In this document: positions 1-10,438 of the stretch, one piece after another | Layout of the letters: each line of letters starts with the position of its first letter | How positions within the stretch are numbered: the stretch's first letter is position 1 | NCBI GenBank assembly: GCA_951394045.1 | Contig: OX595985.1 | Span: forward strand, 1,302,001-1,366,000 | DNA: 64,000 bases | Direction of reading: 5' to 3' | Source: Nitzschia sp. DOCU1 | Lineage: Eukaryota > Bacillariophyta > Bacillariophyceae > Bacillariales > Bacillariaceae | The notes under the pieces: model-generated | The model's database searches: none | What the model saw: the letters and a program-made list of their open reading frames with translations, nothing else | Told to the model about the DNA's origin: nothing | Position numbers and translations under genes: made by a program

Positions 1-1826
1 TGTCCGCGATTGCCGCAGAGCGTGATGGCCTGCTTACTGATGATAGGTCGCTGTTGAAGGCAAACTTGGGAATGCTATTGGAGCTGGGACAAGCTGACTC
101 ATCGAGTGTATACGAGAAGGATTTTGAGACGCTGTTCTTGACAACTACGGCAGAATTCTACAAGCTCGAATCCCTCAGCTATTTAAGTCGAAATACTGCC
201 ACAGACTACGTCAACAAGGCGACAAGACGATTGGAGGAAGAAAGAGAGCGGGCGCAAGCTTTGGCACTTCCAAGTTCTACAGAAGGCCCTCTGCAGAACA
301 TTGTAGAGACCGAGCTTATTGAAAAGCACGCCAGAACTCTAGTTGACATGGAAAATTCTGGGTTTGCTGCGCTATTGAAGGACGAAACAAAACTGGAGGA
401 AATGCGAACCATGTATGATTTGTTTGTCCGCGTTCCTGCATCTGTCGATAATCTACGTGAAGCTCTTGCTGACCGCATCAAGGCCGACGGCAAAGTCCTG
501 ATCTATGATCAAGAAAATGGCAATGCAGACCCTCCTTCTTTTGTTCGAGGTGTCTTGGCAATGCGAGAACGTTACGACAAGGTCGTCTCAGTCTCTTTTC
601 GTGGCGAGAAGAAAGCCAAGAAACGAATGCGTGAGTCATTCGAGGACTTTCTGAACACAGATGCTCGAGCCGCATCTTGTCTTGCTGTGTACGTCGACGA
701 ACTTTTGCGGGTTGGTCTTCGAGGAGCCACCGAGGATCAGATTACGGAAGAGCTGCAGAAGGTCATTATTGTCTTCAGATATCTATCCGACAAAGACGTA
801 TTCGAGAGCTTCTACAAGCAGCATTTGGCCAAACGCCTCCTAGGTAGCCGATCTGTTAGTGATGATGCTGAGCGGGCCATGGCCAGTCAGCTCAAGGCAG
901 AGTGTGGCTACCAGTTCACAAGCAAGCTCGAAGGAATGTTCAATGATATGCGTATCTCGCGTGATATGCAGGATACTTACAGGGCCTACCGGCGCACTCA
1001 AGAATCCCAGGGCGAAAGTACTGGTGGCGGCAAGCAAGTTGATATCGAGGTCGATGTGTTGACAAACGGGTACTGGCCTTCCCAGAATGTGCCACCATGT
1101 ACATTGCCCAACATTATCCAAGAGGCAATTGATCGATATTCCAAGTACTATCTTGAAAAGCATACTGGCCGTAAGCTGTCGTGGCAAACCTCCGCCGGCG
1201 CGGCAGAACTCAAGGCGACGTTCGGTACTGGTCCTGACAAGCTCCGGCGTCACGAGCTGTGTGTATCGACATATCAAATGTGCATTTTGCTGCTATTCAA
1301 CAACACTGACACGTTAACCCTCGGCCAGATTCGCTCTGAGACTCACATCCCTGACCAGGAACTGCGACGGCACCTGATTTCGCTTTGTACTCCAAAGCAT
1401 CGAATCCTCCGAAAGGGCAGTAAAGGGAAAGGCATTACCTCTGACGACGATACCTTCACGTTCAATGCTGATTACACAAGCAAGCTAAAACGAGTGCGAA
1501 TCCCACTCGTGAAGGAGACGATGGTGACACGCGGCAATGAGAATGGAGGCGCTGCCTCTACAGCGGTAGCTACTGCGGCGGGTGGTTCGGTGCCATTGCC
1601 TGTTGAGGAAGACAGACGCCACCTAGTGGAAGCGGCTCTTGTTCGAATCATGAAGGCCAGAAAGGCACTTCACCACAACGATCTCATCGCTGAAGTGACA
1701 CGCCAACTCAGCGTTCGCTTCAACCCGGCCCCTCAATTCATCAAAAAGCGCATCGAAAGTTTGATTGAACGTGAGTATTTGGAACGGTCCTTGGAGGACC
1801 ACCGTGTCTACAACTATGTCGCTTAG
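1..1826 (+). CDS. CUL3: Cullin-3-type E3 ubiquitin ligase scaffold (5' truncated by window edge)
   Basis: The reading frame is open from base 3, so the window holds only the C-terminal 600 or so residues. The protein is the rigid scaffold of a cullin-RING ubiquitin ligase, which holds a BTB substrate adaptor at its N terminus and the RBX1 RING protein at its C terminus. Visible landmarks are SVYEKDFE and HARTLVDMENSG in the cullin repeats, then KDVFESFYKQHLAKRLL and SKLEGMFNDM of the cullin homology domain. The C-terminal winged helix carries the neddylation segment VRIMKARKALHHNDL and ends in the typical YNYVA. The order and spelling fit CUL3 better than CUL1 or CUL4. No intron is seen in this part. 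The first ATG in the window is internal to the protein and is not the start. Confidence 0.93.
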   Translation, partial: SAIAAERDGLLTDDRSLLKANLGMLLELGQADSSSVYEKDFETLFLTTTAEFYKLESLSYLSRNTATDYVNKATRRLEEERERAQALALPSSTEGPLQNIVETELIEKHARTLVDMENSGFAALLKDETKLEEMRTMYDLFVRVPASVDNLREALADRIKADGKVLIYDQENGNADPPSFVRGVLAMRERYDKVVSVSFRGEKKAKKRMRESFEDFLNTDARAASCLAVYVDELLRVGLRGATEDQITEELQKVIIVFRYLSDKDVFESFYKQHLAKRLLGSRSVSDDAERAMASQLKAECGYQFTSKLEGMFNDMRISRDMQDTYRAYRRTQESQGESTGGGKQVDIEVDVLTNGYWPSQNVPPCTLPNIIQEAIDRYSKYYLEKHTGRKLSWQTSAGAAELKATFGTGPDKLRRHELCVSTYQMCILLLFNNTDTLTLGQIRSETHIPDQELRRHLISLCTPKHRILRKGSKGKGITSDDDTFTFNADYTSKLKRVRIPLVKETMVTRGNENGGAASTAVATAAGGSVPLPVEEDRRHLVEAALVRIMKARKALHHNDLIAEVTRQLSVRFNPAPQFIKKRIESLIEREYLERSLEDHRVYNYVA

Positions 1827-2945
1827 AGAAGTGATTGGTCTGGTCGAAAATGTGGATTATTGTACCACGCTATGACTATTGTAATGAATCAATTTTTCTT
1901 CGCTTTGTGATGTGATAGCTGATACATAGCTTTGGGGCTACCGGTAGTGTGGGAGCTTTTCGATGTGAGCGATTGCACCGCTCCAACGTAGAAAAAGATC
2001 TACTGGTGGACTACTTCACTTGTACCGGGGGCACAATGGAGTGATGGGTGCTTTCGACGTCTTCTACTCGTCGCTTGGGGCGACGACGTTTGCGTCGTTG
2101 GTCGAATGAGAAATATAAAAGGAGCTCATAGTAGTAGGTTAAGGGATGTACGATCCCCGGCTTTAGTTTTCTAACTAGATTGCTGCCTCTCCCCCTCGTC
2201 GCTGTTTTTCTCTCTACCGGTAGTACTCTATAAGAAGCTAGTTGTAGGTAAAACAGCTAATACATGAGAGTGCAGTCCAATTGTTGTAGGGATAGATCGT
2301 AGGTAGGAATACGAGCCGAGTCCCACGAGCACAATAGCCAACTAAATCGCTTCGACCCTGCTTCTAACCGATCGAGTTTCCGACCAAGCAAGGACGGGCA
2401 ATAAGCAAAAAATAAGAAGTAGGAATGGTCTACGAATGGCTTTTTAGCAGCAGCGTGTAGTTGCAATGAGACCTGGGGACGAGTCGCCTTCTGTTGGATT
2501 GCAATTCAGTCACACCTATGGCTACGCATGGACGTTGATGTCCCGACCCGAGAAGGAGGCAAGAAGTAGAGCATCGTACCGTAGCGCTGGGTGCAACTCG
2601 CAGTCGTGAAACGATGAAGACAACAGTGGCAATTTCCATATTTAATGAGGAAAATTGCGACAAAAGAAGGCATATATAAAAATGAGCTTCACAACACTGC
2701 GACATTCGTCAATCAAGGGCCATGTAGGGCAAAAAAATTTAATCAGACACAGTTTGTTCAAGATTGTTGGCTTTTTCAGCGCTTCGTCCGTCGGCCTTGT
2801 TCTCTTTACTTGGCGGCAGAAACTTGGTTCCAGAGGCGCGTGGACACTCTGGCCGACAAAATGAAAGCTTCTTGCCTCCTCCAAACCTCATTATTTTCAG
2901 CCGCCGCAAGTTGAAAGCGCACTCGCCACAAATCCTACATCGACC
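1827..2945. other. Intergenic stretch, about 1.1 kb
   Basis: No convincing gene is present. The short open frames on both strands have no family features. Two copies of the palindrome CTACCGGTAG lie at 1938-1947 and 2214-2223. The last few hundred bases presumably hold the promoter of the CCCH gene. Confidence 0.5.
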
Positions 2946-5365
2946 ATGGTTCCTGTCACCCCTTCTCCCCGCCGCGGAACCTTCAAGAGCCTTCGCGACT
3001 TGCAACGCAAGAACGGCCCCGATAGCAATGGGCTGTCATTGCCAGCTGGCGACGATGGAGGTCCTCCGGGGATTCCTTTGCCGCCGCTGTACTACAAGAA
3101 ACCAGAAGTTGAAACCCTGGGCATGGAATCATCGTCCGCGTCGTTGTCCGCCACTGCGCAAGACTTTGTGTACAAGACTCCGGAAAAGAGCAGAGCAAGT
3201 CGACCATCATTGCAGACAACTCGAGGCACGCTCAAAAACTGTTTCATGCCGATTGATCGCCCTCCTTTGTCTCGAAGCAGTGCCACCCCGCCAATCTCTC
3301 CGCTTGTTGGAAAGCAAAGTTTCGTGCCCGGAACGGCATCCCCGGGCTTTTCCGTGGGAAGCGTGGCTCCCACTGAAGCCATGACGGAAGGAACCTTGAC
3401 ACCGACTCCCAGCACGAGCTACTTACAAATTGCCAACACCAGTCCTTATGCAAGCTCCAGCCTGCAGCATCGTCAAACTCCCGCCTCTCCTGTTCTTCCT
3501 CGAACGGTGGGGGGACGCTCTCCCAGTATCGGCGGTAATTCAGCCTTTGGGCCTCCCTTGTCTCCTCGCAAGAGTCCAAACAAGTACTATCAAAACCGCC
3601 GCAGCTCGGGATCTCCCATGCCTCATTCCTCGTATCATGGCGCTGTATCTCCTTACAGTCCTGGTGGAAGCAGCATTGGATCGCATTCGACCACGGCTAC
3701 TGCTGTTGATGATACAGTTCGCAGGCAGCGTGTCAAGACGGAGCTCTGTACGCATTTCATGAGCGGTCGGGGGTGTCCTTTTGGTTTGAACTGCACGTTC
3801 GCACATGGGGAGGAGGAGCTCCAAAAGACAAAGCTCATGGACTTGCAGCGCGCTGGGTTGATTGACGACGTTGAGACGTATCGCACCAAGCCATGCTTGA
3901 CTTGGGTTGCGACTGGAAGCTGGTACGTTCATCTCTTGATTCTTGTTGCTTTACTTGCATCCACACTCTTGCTCACCTTTCTATTCATTGCCTTCTATGA
4001 AAACTTTCCAGCCCGTTCGGGAAGCGCTGTCAGTTCATTCATGACCCTCGCGCCATGGGTCAAGAGTCGTCGTGGCTTCCCCACACCGAGACTCAAGGCA
4101 ACTCCATGTCTACTGACATCAATGTCGATGCCTTGCATCAGAAGCGCCTTGGCGCCATCTTGTATGATAATCCCTTTGGAGAGCAGTTCGCGATGGAAAT
4201 GGATGAGTTTGCTGACTTGTACAAGCTCATCTGTAATACTACAAACAGCAACAAGCGCCGCAAAAACAACTTATCCGAGCTCCACAAGATTGCCATTGCT
4301 CTACAGATGCGAGACAACCACAATTGGATGTACAAGTATCTTCCTCAGCATATGATCTACGAAGAGCTTTGCATGGTACTCCAAAAGCGTGCCTTTCGCT
4401 TGGAAAAATCGGGCAAGGTGACTCCTATTCAAATTGCTGCTTTTAACCCCAAGAACAGTCAGCACGTCATGGTGCGTGAGATTGCCTTTGGTCCTGACGC
4501 GGACACAACTGTCCGAGGTGTGGCGTTGTGGTTCAATATTCCAGAACATGAGGTCGCCGAGTGCCATCCCCAGCTATCCAAGCGCTATCGTTGGAAGAAG
4601 GCTCCCAAGTTTGACGACCAGCGTGCGCTGGAGAAGAAGCCCTCTGTCTTTGACTCTCGGGAATGCTTCGTCATGGTTCGTCCTAGCGACCACGATGCCT
4701 TTGACCTTGCTACTGATATTCTCCGCCATCGCCATAAGACGGTCACGGCCGAGCGGTTGTCCAACTTGCGCGAGCGCTTTGAGGCTTTGAATGATCTTCA
4801 AAAGGAAAAGGATGCATTGCAAGATACCTTCTTGAACCATAAGCGATCGTGGACTAGCTGGGCATGGCCTATCAACACTGGTCGTCAAAGTGTCGACCAT
4901 GATACTCCCGTGCCGCCCGTCGATGGACGCTATACCCCCTTGCTTGATCTTGAGGCAATGGAAAAGGCGATCTTGGCAGGACAGGACGATGAGACCGAGG
5001 CAGTCAAAGGTTCGGCCAGTGTGTCTGTCTGGGAATCATTCGTCTCCCTGAACTTGGGTCAAAACGAAGCGGCACAACAGGAACCAATCTGTAAACGTCG
5101 CCTCTCCATTTTCGAACGGCTGTCGAATGGAGAAGCCATTTGCCCCAATCGGACTCTTCCTCACATTACACGCTCCACTCCCAGTCACTTGTCAGGTCAG
5201 CGCAAGGGCAAGCCCACCAAGTCAGCTCCTGGTGTTCCCAGCCGTCAGAGTGAGCTCTGCTGGAGAGCTCTCATGCAAAAGTCGGGCTCCAACGAGTGGG
5301 ACATGGTTCGCGACCACTTTCAAAATGCACGTTGCAAGAAGGTCTTGACCATTCTTCAAAACTAA
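2946..5365 (+). CDS. Tandem CCCH zinc-finger (TIS11/tristetraprolin-type) RNA-binding protein
   Basis: Two exons, 2946-3922 and 4012-5365, are joined across an 89-nt GTACGT...CAG intron and give 776 aa. The N-terminal 250 residues are Ser/Pro-rich and disordered. Two C-x8-C-x5-C-x3-H fingers follow. The first runs from [10 protein letters not shown] to CTFAH with the lead-in RVKTEL. The second runs from [10 protein letters not shown] to CQFIH with the lead-in TYRTKP. The intron splits the second finger, and only the spliced product restores its second cysteine, which confirms the junction. The KTEL-like lead-ins match proteins that bind AU-rich mRNA elements. A C-terminal region of about 430 aa ([35 protein letters not shown]) is well structured but not recognised. 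The role is probably post-transcriptional mRNA control. Confidence 0.85.
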
Positions 5366-5418
5366 GAAGAACGAGGGGTAGCGCTCGACTACCGTCCTTT
5401 ACAGCGATGATTGCTGGG

Positions 5419-6038
5419 TCAGAGGAGGCCGTGACCAATGTTTCTCGACGGAGGTTTCTCCAGATTAGTAAAAACTTCTTCCAATAATAAAGAGATCTCT
5501 TCGCCCAGATCTTTCCCCTTTGTCGTCAATGCAAACGGATTTCCCATAAGTCTAGCATAATAAAAACATAGAGTCCTTCTCCCAGTCGTCTGCTCGTACT
5601 CTTTTGTCGTCCCAGCGAAAGAACAGAAGGGGATAAAGGTTGTTGTTTCGTTGAACCTATCACTATCAACTTCAGCAGAGCTCAGGTTATGGTAAAACGC
5701 AGCATCGTGAATCGCATCCATCCTTGAAATCCTTTTTGAGCTCAAAAGCACTGGCGATCGGATGACGTAGCATAGAGAGCCCGACGCGGTAAATACCACC
5801 TTATTGTACGTACTATTGTCTGTATCTTGTATCGTAGATAGAGAATCCATGTCCGGGTCGACTTGGTCAACAGAAAGATTCTGTCCATCTTGCACCTTCG
5901 TCGTTCCACGAGATACTCTTCGTCGGTGGCAGTTGGGCTGTCGAGCCAATGAACAACGAGAGAAAATGTTCTGGCCTCTAGCAGAGTCCAACCCATTCCA
6001 CCGCAAACGACACCGGATATGACAGTCATCATCGGCAT
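5419..6038 (-). CDS. Small spliced hypothetical protein with N-terminal membrane segment
   Basis: Not recognised. Exons 6038-5896 and 5812-5419 join across an 83-nt GTGCAAG...AATAG intron and give 178 aa. The splice was chosen because two overlapping frames each look coding on only one side of this point and the phases match. The N terminus has a short hydrophobic stretch (MTVISGVVCGG) that could be a signal anchor. The rest is polar and ends in a charged helix (GEEISLLLEEVFTNLEKPP). The start codon lies 43 bp from the start of the divergent SLOG gene, so both share a very compact promoter. It could instead be a frameshifted gene without the intron. Confidence 0.5.
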
Positions 6039-6070
6039 CTCGAAGTAAGAGTTGTTACTTTTCTCATTGT

Positions 6071-6078
6071 TGACGTCA
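6071..6078. promoter_or_regulatory. TGACGTCA (CRE/bZIP) palindrome
   Basis: A perfect TGACGTCA sits 3 bp upstream of the chosen ATG of the SLOG gene, in the 43-bp gap to a divergent gene. In diatoms TGACGT elements are bound by bZIP factors in CO2/cAMP-responsive promoters. Function here is inferred from the motif alone. Confidence 0.35.
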
Positions 6079-6081
6079 AGA

Positions 6082-6949
6082 ATGCAGATTTTGAGCAGAC
6101 GAAAACAACGGCGAAGGATTCCGCCCTTCCCAAGTGTGCTGTTGGCCTTTTCCGCGTTCTTTTGTTGTATCGGGACGGTTCCAGGATTCATCCCTTCGCC
6201 CGTTATCTTGTCCCGACCTGCCGCATTGGTAACCTTATCGGCATCAGCGTCCACCGATGATGGTTACGATGGCCTTGGGGAGTATGATCCATCAGAAGGT
6301 ATTCGCCCCCAGCGAGAAGTTGTTGTTGGCAACCCGCAACTCCGAGTCAAGGAAAAAGATCGGAGCGTCACGAGCATCCTTCGCGAGCTTGCTGCGATCC
6401 AGCAGCAAGGACCTCAAAAATATTGCATATTGGGAACAAGACATTGCTCCTATCTACACCAACAAATAATCGAATTACTGTACGTGACTCCTCTGCCAAT
6501 CCTTGACTGCATGCTACGTTTGACTTTTCTAACGATGTTTTTGTTGGCATTGCTGCTCTCAACTTTGGCTTGGGATTTACAGCGCTTATGCTTTAGTTCT
6601 CAGTGGAAACCACGTCTATACCTCGGGAGCAGGGGGGACCAACGCTGCTGCCATTCGAGGAGCCCTACGGGCAGAGCGAGACGATCTGTTAACTGTAGTC
6701 TTGCCGCAAAGCATGTCGAGGCAAACCAAAGAATCCCAAGAATTGCTCAAGAAGGTCAAGGATGTTATTACTATGCCCCAGAACGACGATATGACTTTGG
6801 ATGTAGCCAGTCGAATTTGTAACTCGTTTCTGCTGAGCAAAACCGATCAGCTCATCAGCTTTGCTTTTCACGAATCCAACACCGTCATCGAAGCTGCCAA
6901 GGAGGCGAAGGAGCTGGACATGTTGGTGACTACGCTCTTTTTAGATTAG
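6082..6949 (+). CDS. Plastid-targeted SLOG-superfamily (DprA/LOG-like Rossmann) protein
   Basis: Exons 6082-6479 and 6583-6949 are joined across a 103-nt GTACGT...CAG intron and give 254 aa. The N terminus is basic then hydrophobic and breaks at GTVPGFIPSP, a plausible bipartite plastid-targeting signal. The mature domain starts near residue 90 (ILRELAAIQQQGPQKYCILG) and carries the glycine-rich nucleotide-site loop TSGAGGTNAAAIRGALRA, whose first part appears only after splicing. It ends in SFAFHESNTVIEAAKEA. This layout fits the DprA/lysine-decarboxylase-like (SLOG) fold kept in cyanobacteria and plastids. The exact substrate of the plastid branch is not known to me. Its divergent neighbour starts 43 bp away. 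Confidence 0.72.
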
Positions 6950-7038
6950 AACGTTGATAATGACCGTTCAAATAATTTCTTAGTGAACGTTTTACTATTG
7001 TGAGCAGCTGAAGTGAACACATTCGCATACGACTATAA

Positions 7039-8502
7039 CTAGTCTTTGAAGAACCTTGGATGCTGCTTCTTGGCCAGCGCTCTTTGTGCCGTTTGCAATA
7101 CTACGCATTCTGTCAGCGTCTCGAGAGCAGCTTCAATCCTATCATCGTCCGCTTCTTCTTCAGTCAAAACCTTTCTTAGATTCTTGTGTTGAACGGGGCA
7201 GAGAACGGGCCCCATACACATTGTCAAATCCACGCTTGCTTTGGAACAGTCCGCGTCGGATTTGCAGGCCTTGACTCGAGCCTGCTGCGACCTGCAATCC
7301 TTTAGAACTTTGGCAAAATTCATAGCAATCTGTTTGGCATCGGCCTCTGATATTTCCATGGCGGCTTTTTCCTCCTGCTCGGCTTGCAATTCCTGCTTTC
7401 GCGCTTGCTGGATCGATTGCCAAACTTTTACAGACTCTTGGATTTGGCTGGCCATTTCCGGGGTCGCCCTCAGTGGTAGCGGTTGAAAGGATGTTTGCCC
7501 ACTCCAAACCTTGTATGGCATCTGAACTGCTCTTGCGACCAATTGGGACGGACCGTCCAAGGCTGGTCGAACATCTACCAACAAACTAGGTGTGCCATCT
7601 CGATCATGAAGAGAGGGCTTGGCAGACTCTTCGGTGTCGCGAGCTCGCGTGTCATCATAGTAGTAATCAATAACATAACGTACAGTGGATCCATCATCCC
7701 GTAGAACCGTCCAGTCATGACGGTCATATGGCAATGGATGCCCTAGCAGGTAGTGTTTGAGCGTCGCTTTGGGAGACAGATCGTGCGGACGCCCTTGGAA
7801 TTTCAGAAGCTTGGGGGGTGATGTCGAACTGTACGTTTGCTTTTCCCATTCCACGACTTGCGCCCAAGTCTTTTCGTTCATGTTATTGTGCAATGCGACG
7901 ACGCTTTCCATGTCTTCTTCGGACGTGTCGTCGCCCAGTTTTCCTTTGCGAGCTAGAGCATTATAAAATTGCTGTGGGCTTGGATATGTCCAGGTAGTAC
8001 CCGTATCCGTCGCTCCTCCTTTGGGAATGGTGGATGGGACTCGATCTGTGGAAATTTCTGCCTTTTGGGTGGCGGTCGGCATCTGCGTTCTCACTCCCTT
8101 GGGCATTTGGTTCGTCTTGTCAATCGGCTGTGAATAGACATTGTATTCGGGATGTTGAGAACCAGACGATGAATTGTGCTTTACGGGGCACCCACTGCTT
8201 TCTTGTGGTGGTGACACTGGATCGTGTTTGACGGGACAACCGCCCGCAGATGACAACTGAGATGTCGGCGTCCTGGCCTGTTCTTGCTGTTCTTGGCTCA
8301 ACGGCTTGCTTCCTTTCGGCCCATGGACAGCGGCGGCCTTGAACAGCTGAGTCCAATCATAGCTATACGATCCATCCCCCTTATGCATCGGGCATTTCGA
8401 CTCTTCCTTTGGTTCGTCGTTTGTCGGTGGGTTAATGGTGGCCGACGGCAAAGAAGCGTCGGCCTGGACTTCATCCTGGTGTTTCGAAATGCCCCCACCC
8501 AT
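7039..8502 (-). CDS. HCCS: Holocytochrome-c synthase (cytochrome c heme lyase) with twin CX9C-like C-terminal extension
   Basis: Single exon, 487 aa, against roughly 210-300 aa for most HCCS proteins. It attaches heme to apocytochrome c or c1 in the mitochondrial intermembrane space. Three Cys-Pro heme motifs lie in the N-terminal part (C37-PMH, C89-PVKH, C105-PVKH). The core includes VVALHNNMNEKTW, with the presumed heme-ligand His at about 205, then HPLPYDRHDW and DVRPALDGP. Beyond residue 345 is an unusual extension: an acidic coiled coil, then C403-x9-C413 and C419-x9-C429, and a fourth Cys-Pro motif, CPVQH. Twin CX9C pairs are typical of MIA40-imported intermembrane-space proteins. The start was chosen at MGGGIS, the first ATG of the frame and a possible N-myristoylation context. 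Confidence 0.88.
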   Translation of the reverse strand: MGGGISKHQDEVQADASLPSATINPPTNDEPKEESKCPMHKGDGSYSYDWTQLFKAAAVHGPKGSKPLSQEQQEQARTPTSQLSSAGGCPVKHDPVSPPQESSGCPVKHNSSSGSQHPEYNVYSQPIDKTNQMPKGVRTQMPTATQKAEISTDRVPSTIPKGGATDTGTTWTYPSPQQFYNALARKGKLGDDTSEEDMESVVALHNNMNEKTWAQVVEWEKQTYSSTSPPKLLKFQGRPHDLSPKATLKHYLLGHPLPYDRHDWTVLRDDGSTVRYVIDYYYDDTRARDTEESAKPSLHDRDGTPSLLVDVRPALDGPSQLVARAVQMPYKVWSGQTSFQPLPLRATPEMASQIQESVKVWQSIQQARKQELQAEQEEKAAMEISEADAKQIAMNFAKVLKDCRSQQARVKACKSDADCSKASVDLTMCMGPVLCPVQHKNLRKVLTEEEADDDRIEAALETLTECVVLQTAQRALAKKQHPRFFKD

Positions 8503-9132
8503 ATCTCTACTTGTAAGCGCCGCAGTACGTGTATTGTATGTGCACTGATGGATTTCTCTGTTTGTTTCGAACCAAAGTTGCTGCCTTGAATTTCGTGCTT
8601 TATGGTACGGTAGGTACTATGACGTGCCATCAAAGGCCATCATCCGCCATTGTCAACGCAATGAGGTTTTTTGGTGGAGAGAAACGGCGGCAACAGCGAG
8701 ATGATGACGTGGCCTGATGCGCGGCAAACCGCGCGATTTCGCAGGCCGAGCCCCAGCGATTGGCCGACAGCCAGACAGCACCAACCGAGGACTTTTCAGC
8801 TTTATCGTGATATGATTGGTCAATCGTTTGGCTAAAATGGTATAATTGGTTTACTTTCTTGATAAACGTCATATGATTGGTCAAGTTTTTAGTAAGCTAA
8901 AAAATGCTACAAGCACACGGACCTTCCAAACCAAAGTGGATCGAGATTCGATTCCTTCTTGTTGATCTTCTCTGTTCTCTCTTCTCTTTACGATGATGCC
9001 AACTACAAAGTATCTACCGCCGATTTCCTTCACTGTTTCCGCAAAATCTTCAGGAAGCCTAGAGTCTTCCTTCTGATCCATTGTATAGCTTCCTTCTCCC
9101 TGTCGCCTTTGAGAGTATCGAGCTCGTAACGA
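8503..9132. promoter_or_regulatory. Divergent promoter with clustered CCAAT boxes (HCCS / SPX gene)
   Basis: This 630-bp gap separates two outward-facing genes. It carries four ATTGG (inverse CCAAT) boxes at 8759, 8815, 8845 and 8876, two of them in an identical TATGATTGGTCAA context. A TGACGT lies at 8705-8710 and a GC-rich inverted repeat (CGCGGCAAACCGCG) near 8721. CCAAT boxes are bound by NF-Y in eukaryotes. Which gene they serve cannot be told from sequence. Confidence 0.45.
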
Positions 9133-10309
9133 ATGAAGTTTGGCAAGAATCTTCAGAAAGTTATTGATATTTCCGACCCAGCATGGGCACCGTACTGGTT
9201 GAATTACAAGTATCTGAAGGTATGAATACAATACATCTGCTGTGTTGAGCTGTTTGTCATCATGCTCATTGTTTCAAAAATGTGGACCTTTCTCAGAAAT
9301 TGATCAAAGTGCTGATCCCTGCCGATGAGGCTGCCCAAGCCGCAGAGGCTGCCGACGATAGTGATAGCTCGTCCGTGGACGAATCTTCCTCACAGACTGG
9401 TGCGAAAAGGGCGCAACAGGGCGGAGATGACACTGTAGAACGAGCCTCTGCAAAGCGACCGCGGCAGTCAACATCGACGGCGGCCCCAGCACCGCAACAA
9501 CAACTCAATGGACGAATCGACCTGGTTGCATCGTCCTCACGGCTCGGACAGAATCCGGGTGAAGTCGCCTTTTTCAAATTTTTGCATGCAGAGTTGAAAA
9601 AAGTTGAATTCTTCTTTGAAACGGCAACAAAAGAATTTCAGATTAGAGAAGAAAGAGTTCGGAGGGGGATCGGGATTATCAAGAGACTGAACCAATCCGC
9701 AATGGAAGAGAAATGGAGAACCGTTTCGAAAGCAATGTACTCACTCTACAAGGAATTGCTTCTGCTCGAGACCTTTGCAATAATGAACTATGTGGGGTGA
9801 GTCATTAGATAGTTGCGGCATTGGATGATCCGACTGAGGGATGCATCGCAGGGACTCACCGATTCCTTGATCATTCAAACTACAGGTTCTCCAAGGTACT
9901 GAAAAAGCACGACAAAGTAACCGGGTATCGAACATGCACCGCCTACATGGAAAGCATCGTCAACAAGGCAAATTTTACGTACTATCCCGAAGTCATGTCG
10001 ATGATTTCCAGTTGCGATAGGATGTATGAAAGGATTTCAGAAACATTGGAGCAGGAGACAAAAAAGTTGCTGACGGAGGACGAGCAGCTTTTCCTAGGCA
10101 CGTTACAACGGATGAACGAAGAGGTGCTTGGAGGCGACAAGAAGAATGGTGCTTCTCCGCGTCCGTCGCCAAAGCTGCAATCGGTAGATACGGCTGATTC
10201 CGAAGCTGTCGAGGACCTACGAGAGCTCTTATCAGAAGATGCATCCAACATGCCCAACGACGACGATGAATCACAACGAGGAGACCGCAAGGAGCTGGCC
10301 CAAGAATAG
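9133..10309 (+). CDS. SPX-domain protein (stand-alone, phosphate/inositol-pyrophosphate sensing type)
   Basis: Three exons, 9133-9219, 9297-9796 and 9886-10309, are joined by 77- and 89-nt introns and give 336 aa. The first exon is only 29 codons (MKFGKNLQKVIDISDPAW) and encodes the start of the SPX fold. Splicing joins YLK to KLIKVL and later NYVG to FSKVLKKHDKVTGY, both hallmark SPX segments. A Ser/Asp- and Ala-rich insert of about 80 aa separates the first helix pair from FFKFLHAELKKVEFFFE. The basic residues of the KxxxKHDK helix are those that bind inositol pyrophosphates in the family. No EXS, RING, VTC or transporter domain follows. The C terminus is acidic and disordered, so it resembles plant SPX1-4-type regulators. 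Confidence 0.9.
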
Positions 10310-10438
10310 CAGGCAGGATTACCAGGCAAATCAGTAGTCCCTACAGATATAACTTAATTCGCCTCTATCACTACAACGTTCATTATGCATATAACGCTGA
10401 CAAAGAATTCACTCCTCCAATAATTCAAATAGCCTCCC

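Noticed and set aside
5876..5925. Apparent one-base frameshift in the small minus-strand gene
   Set aside because: An 83-nt GT-AG intron with matching phase explains the change of frame, so I did not call a pseudogene.
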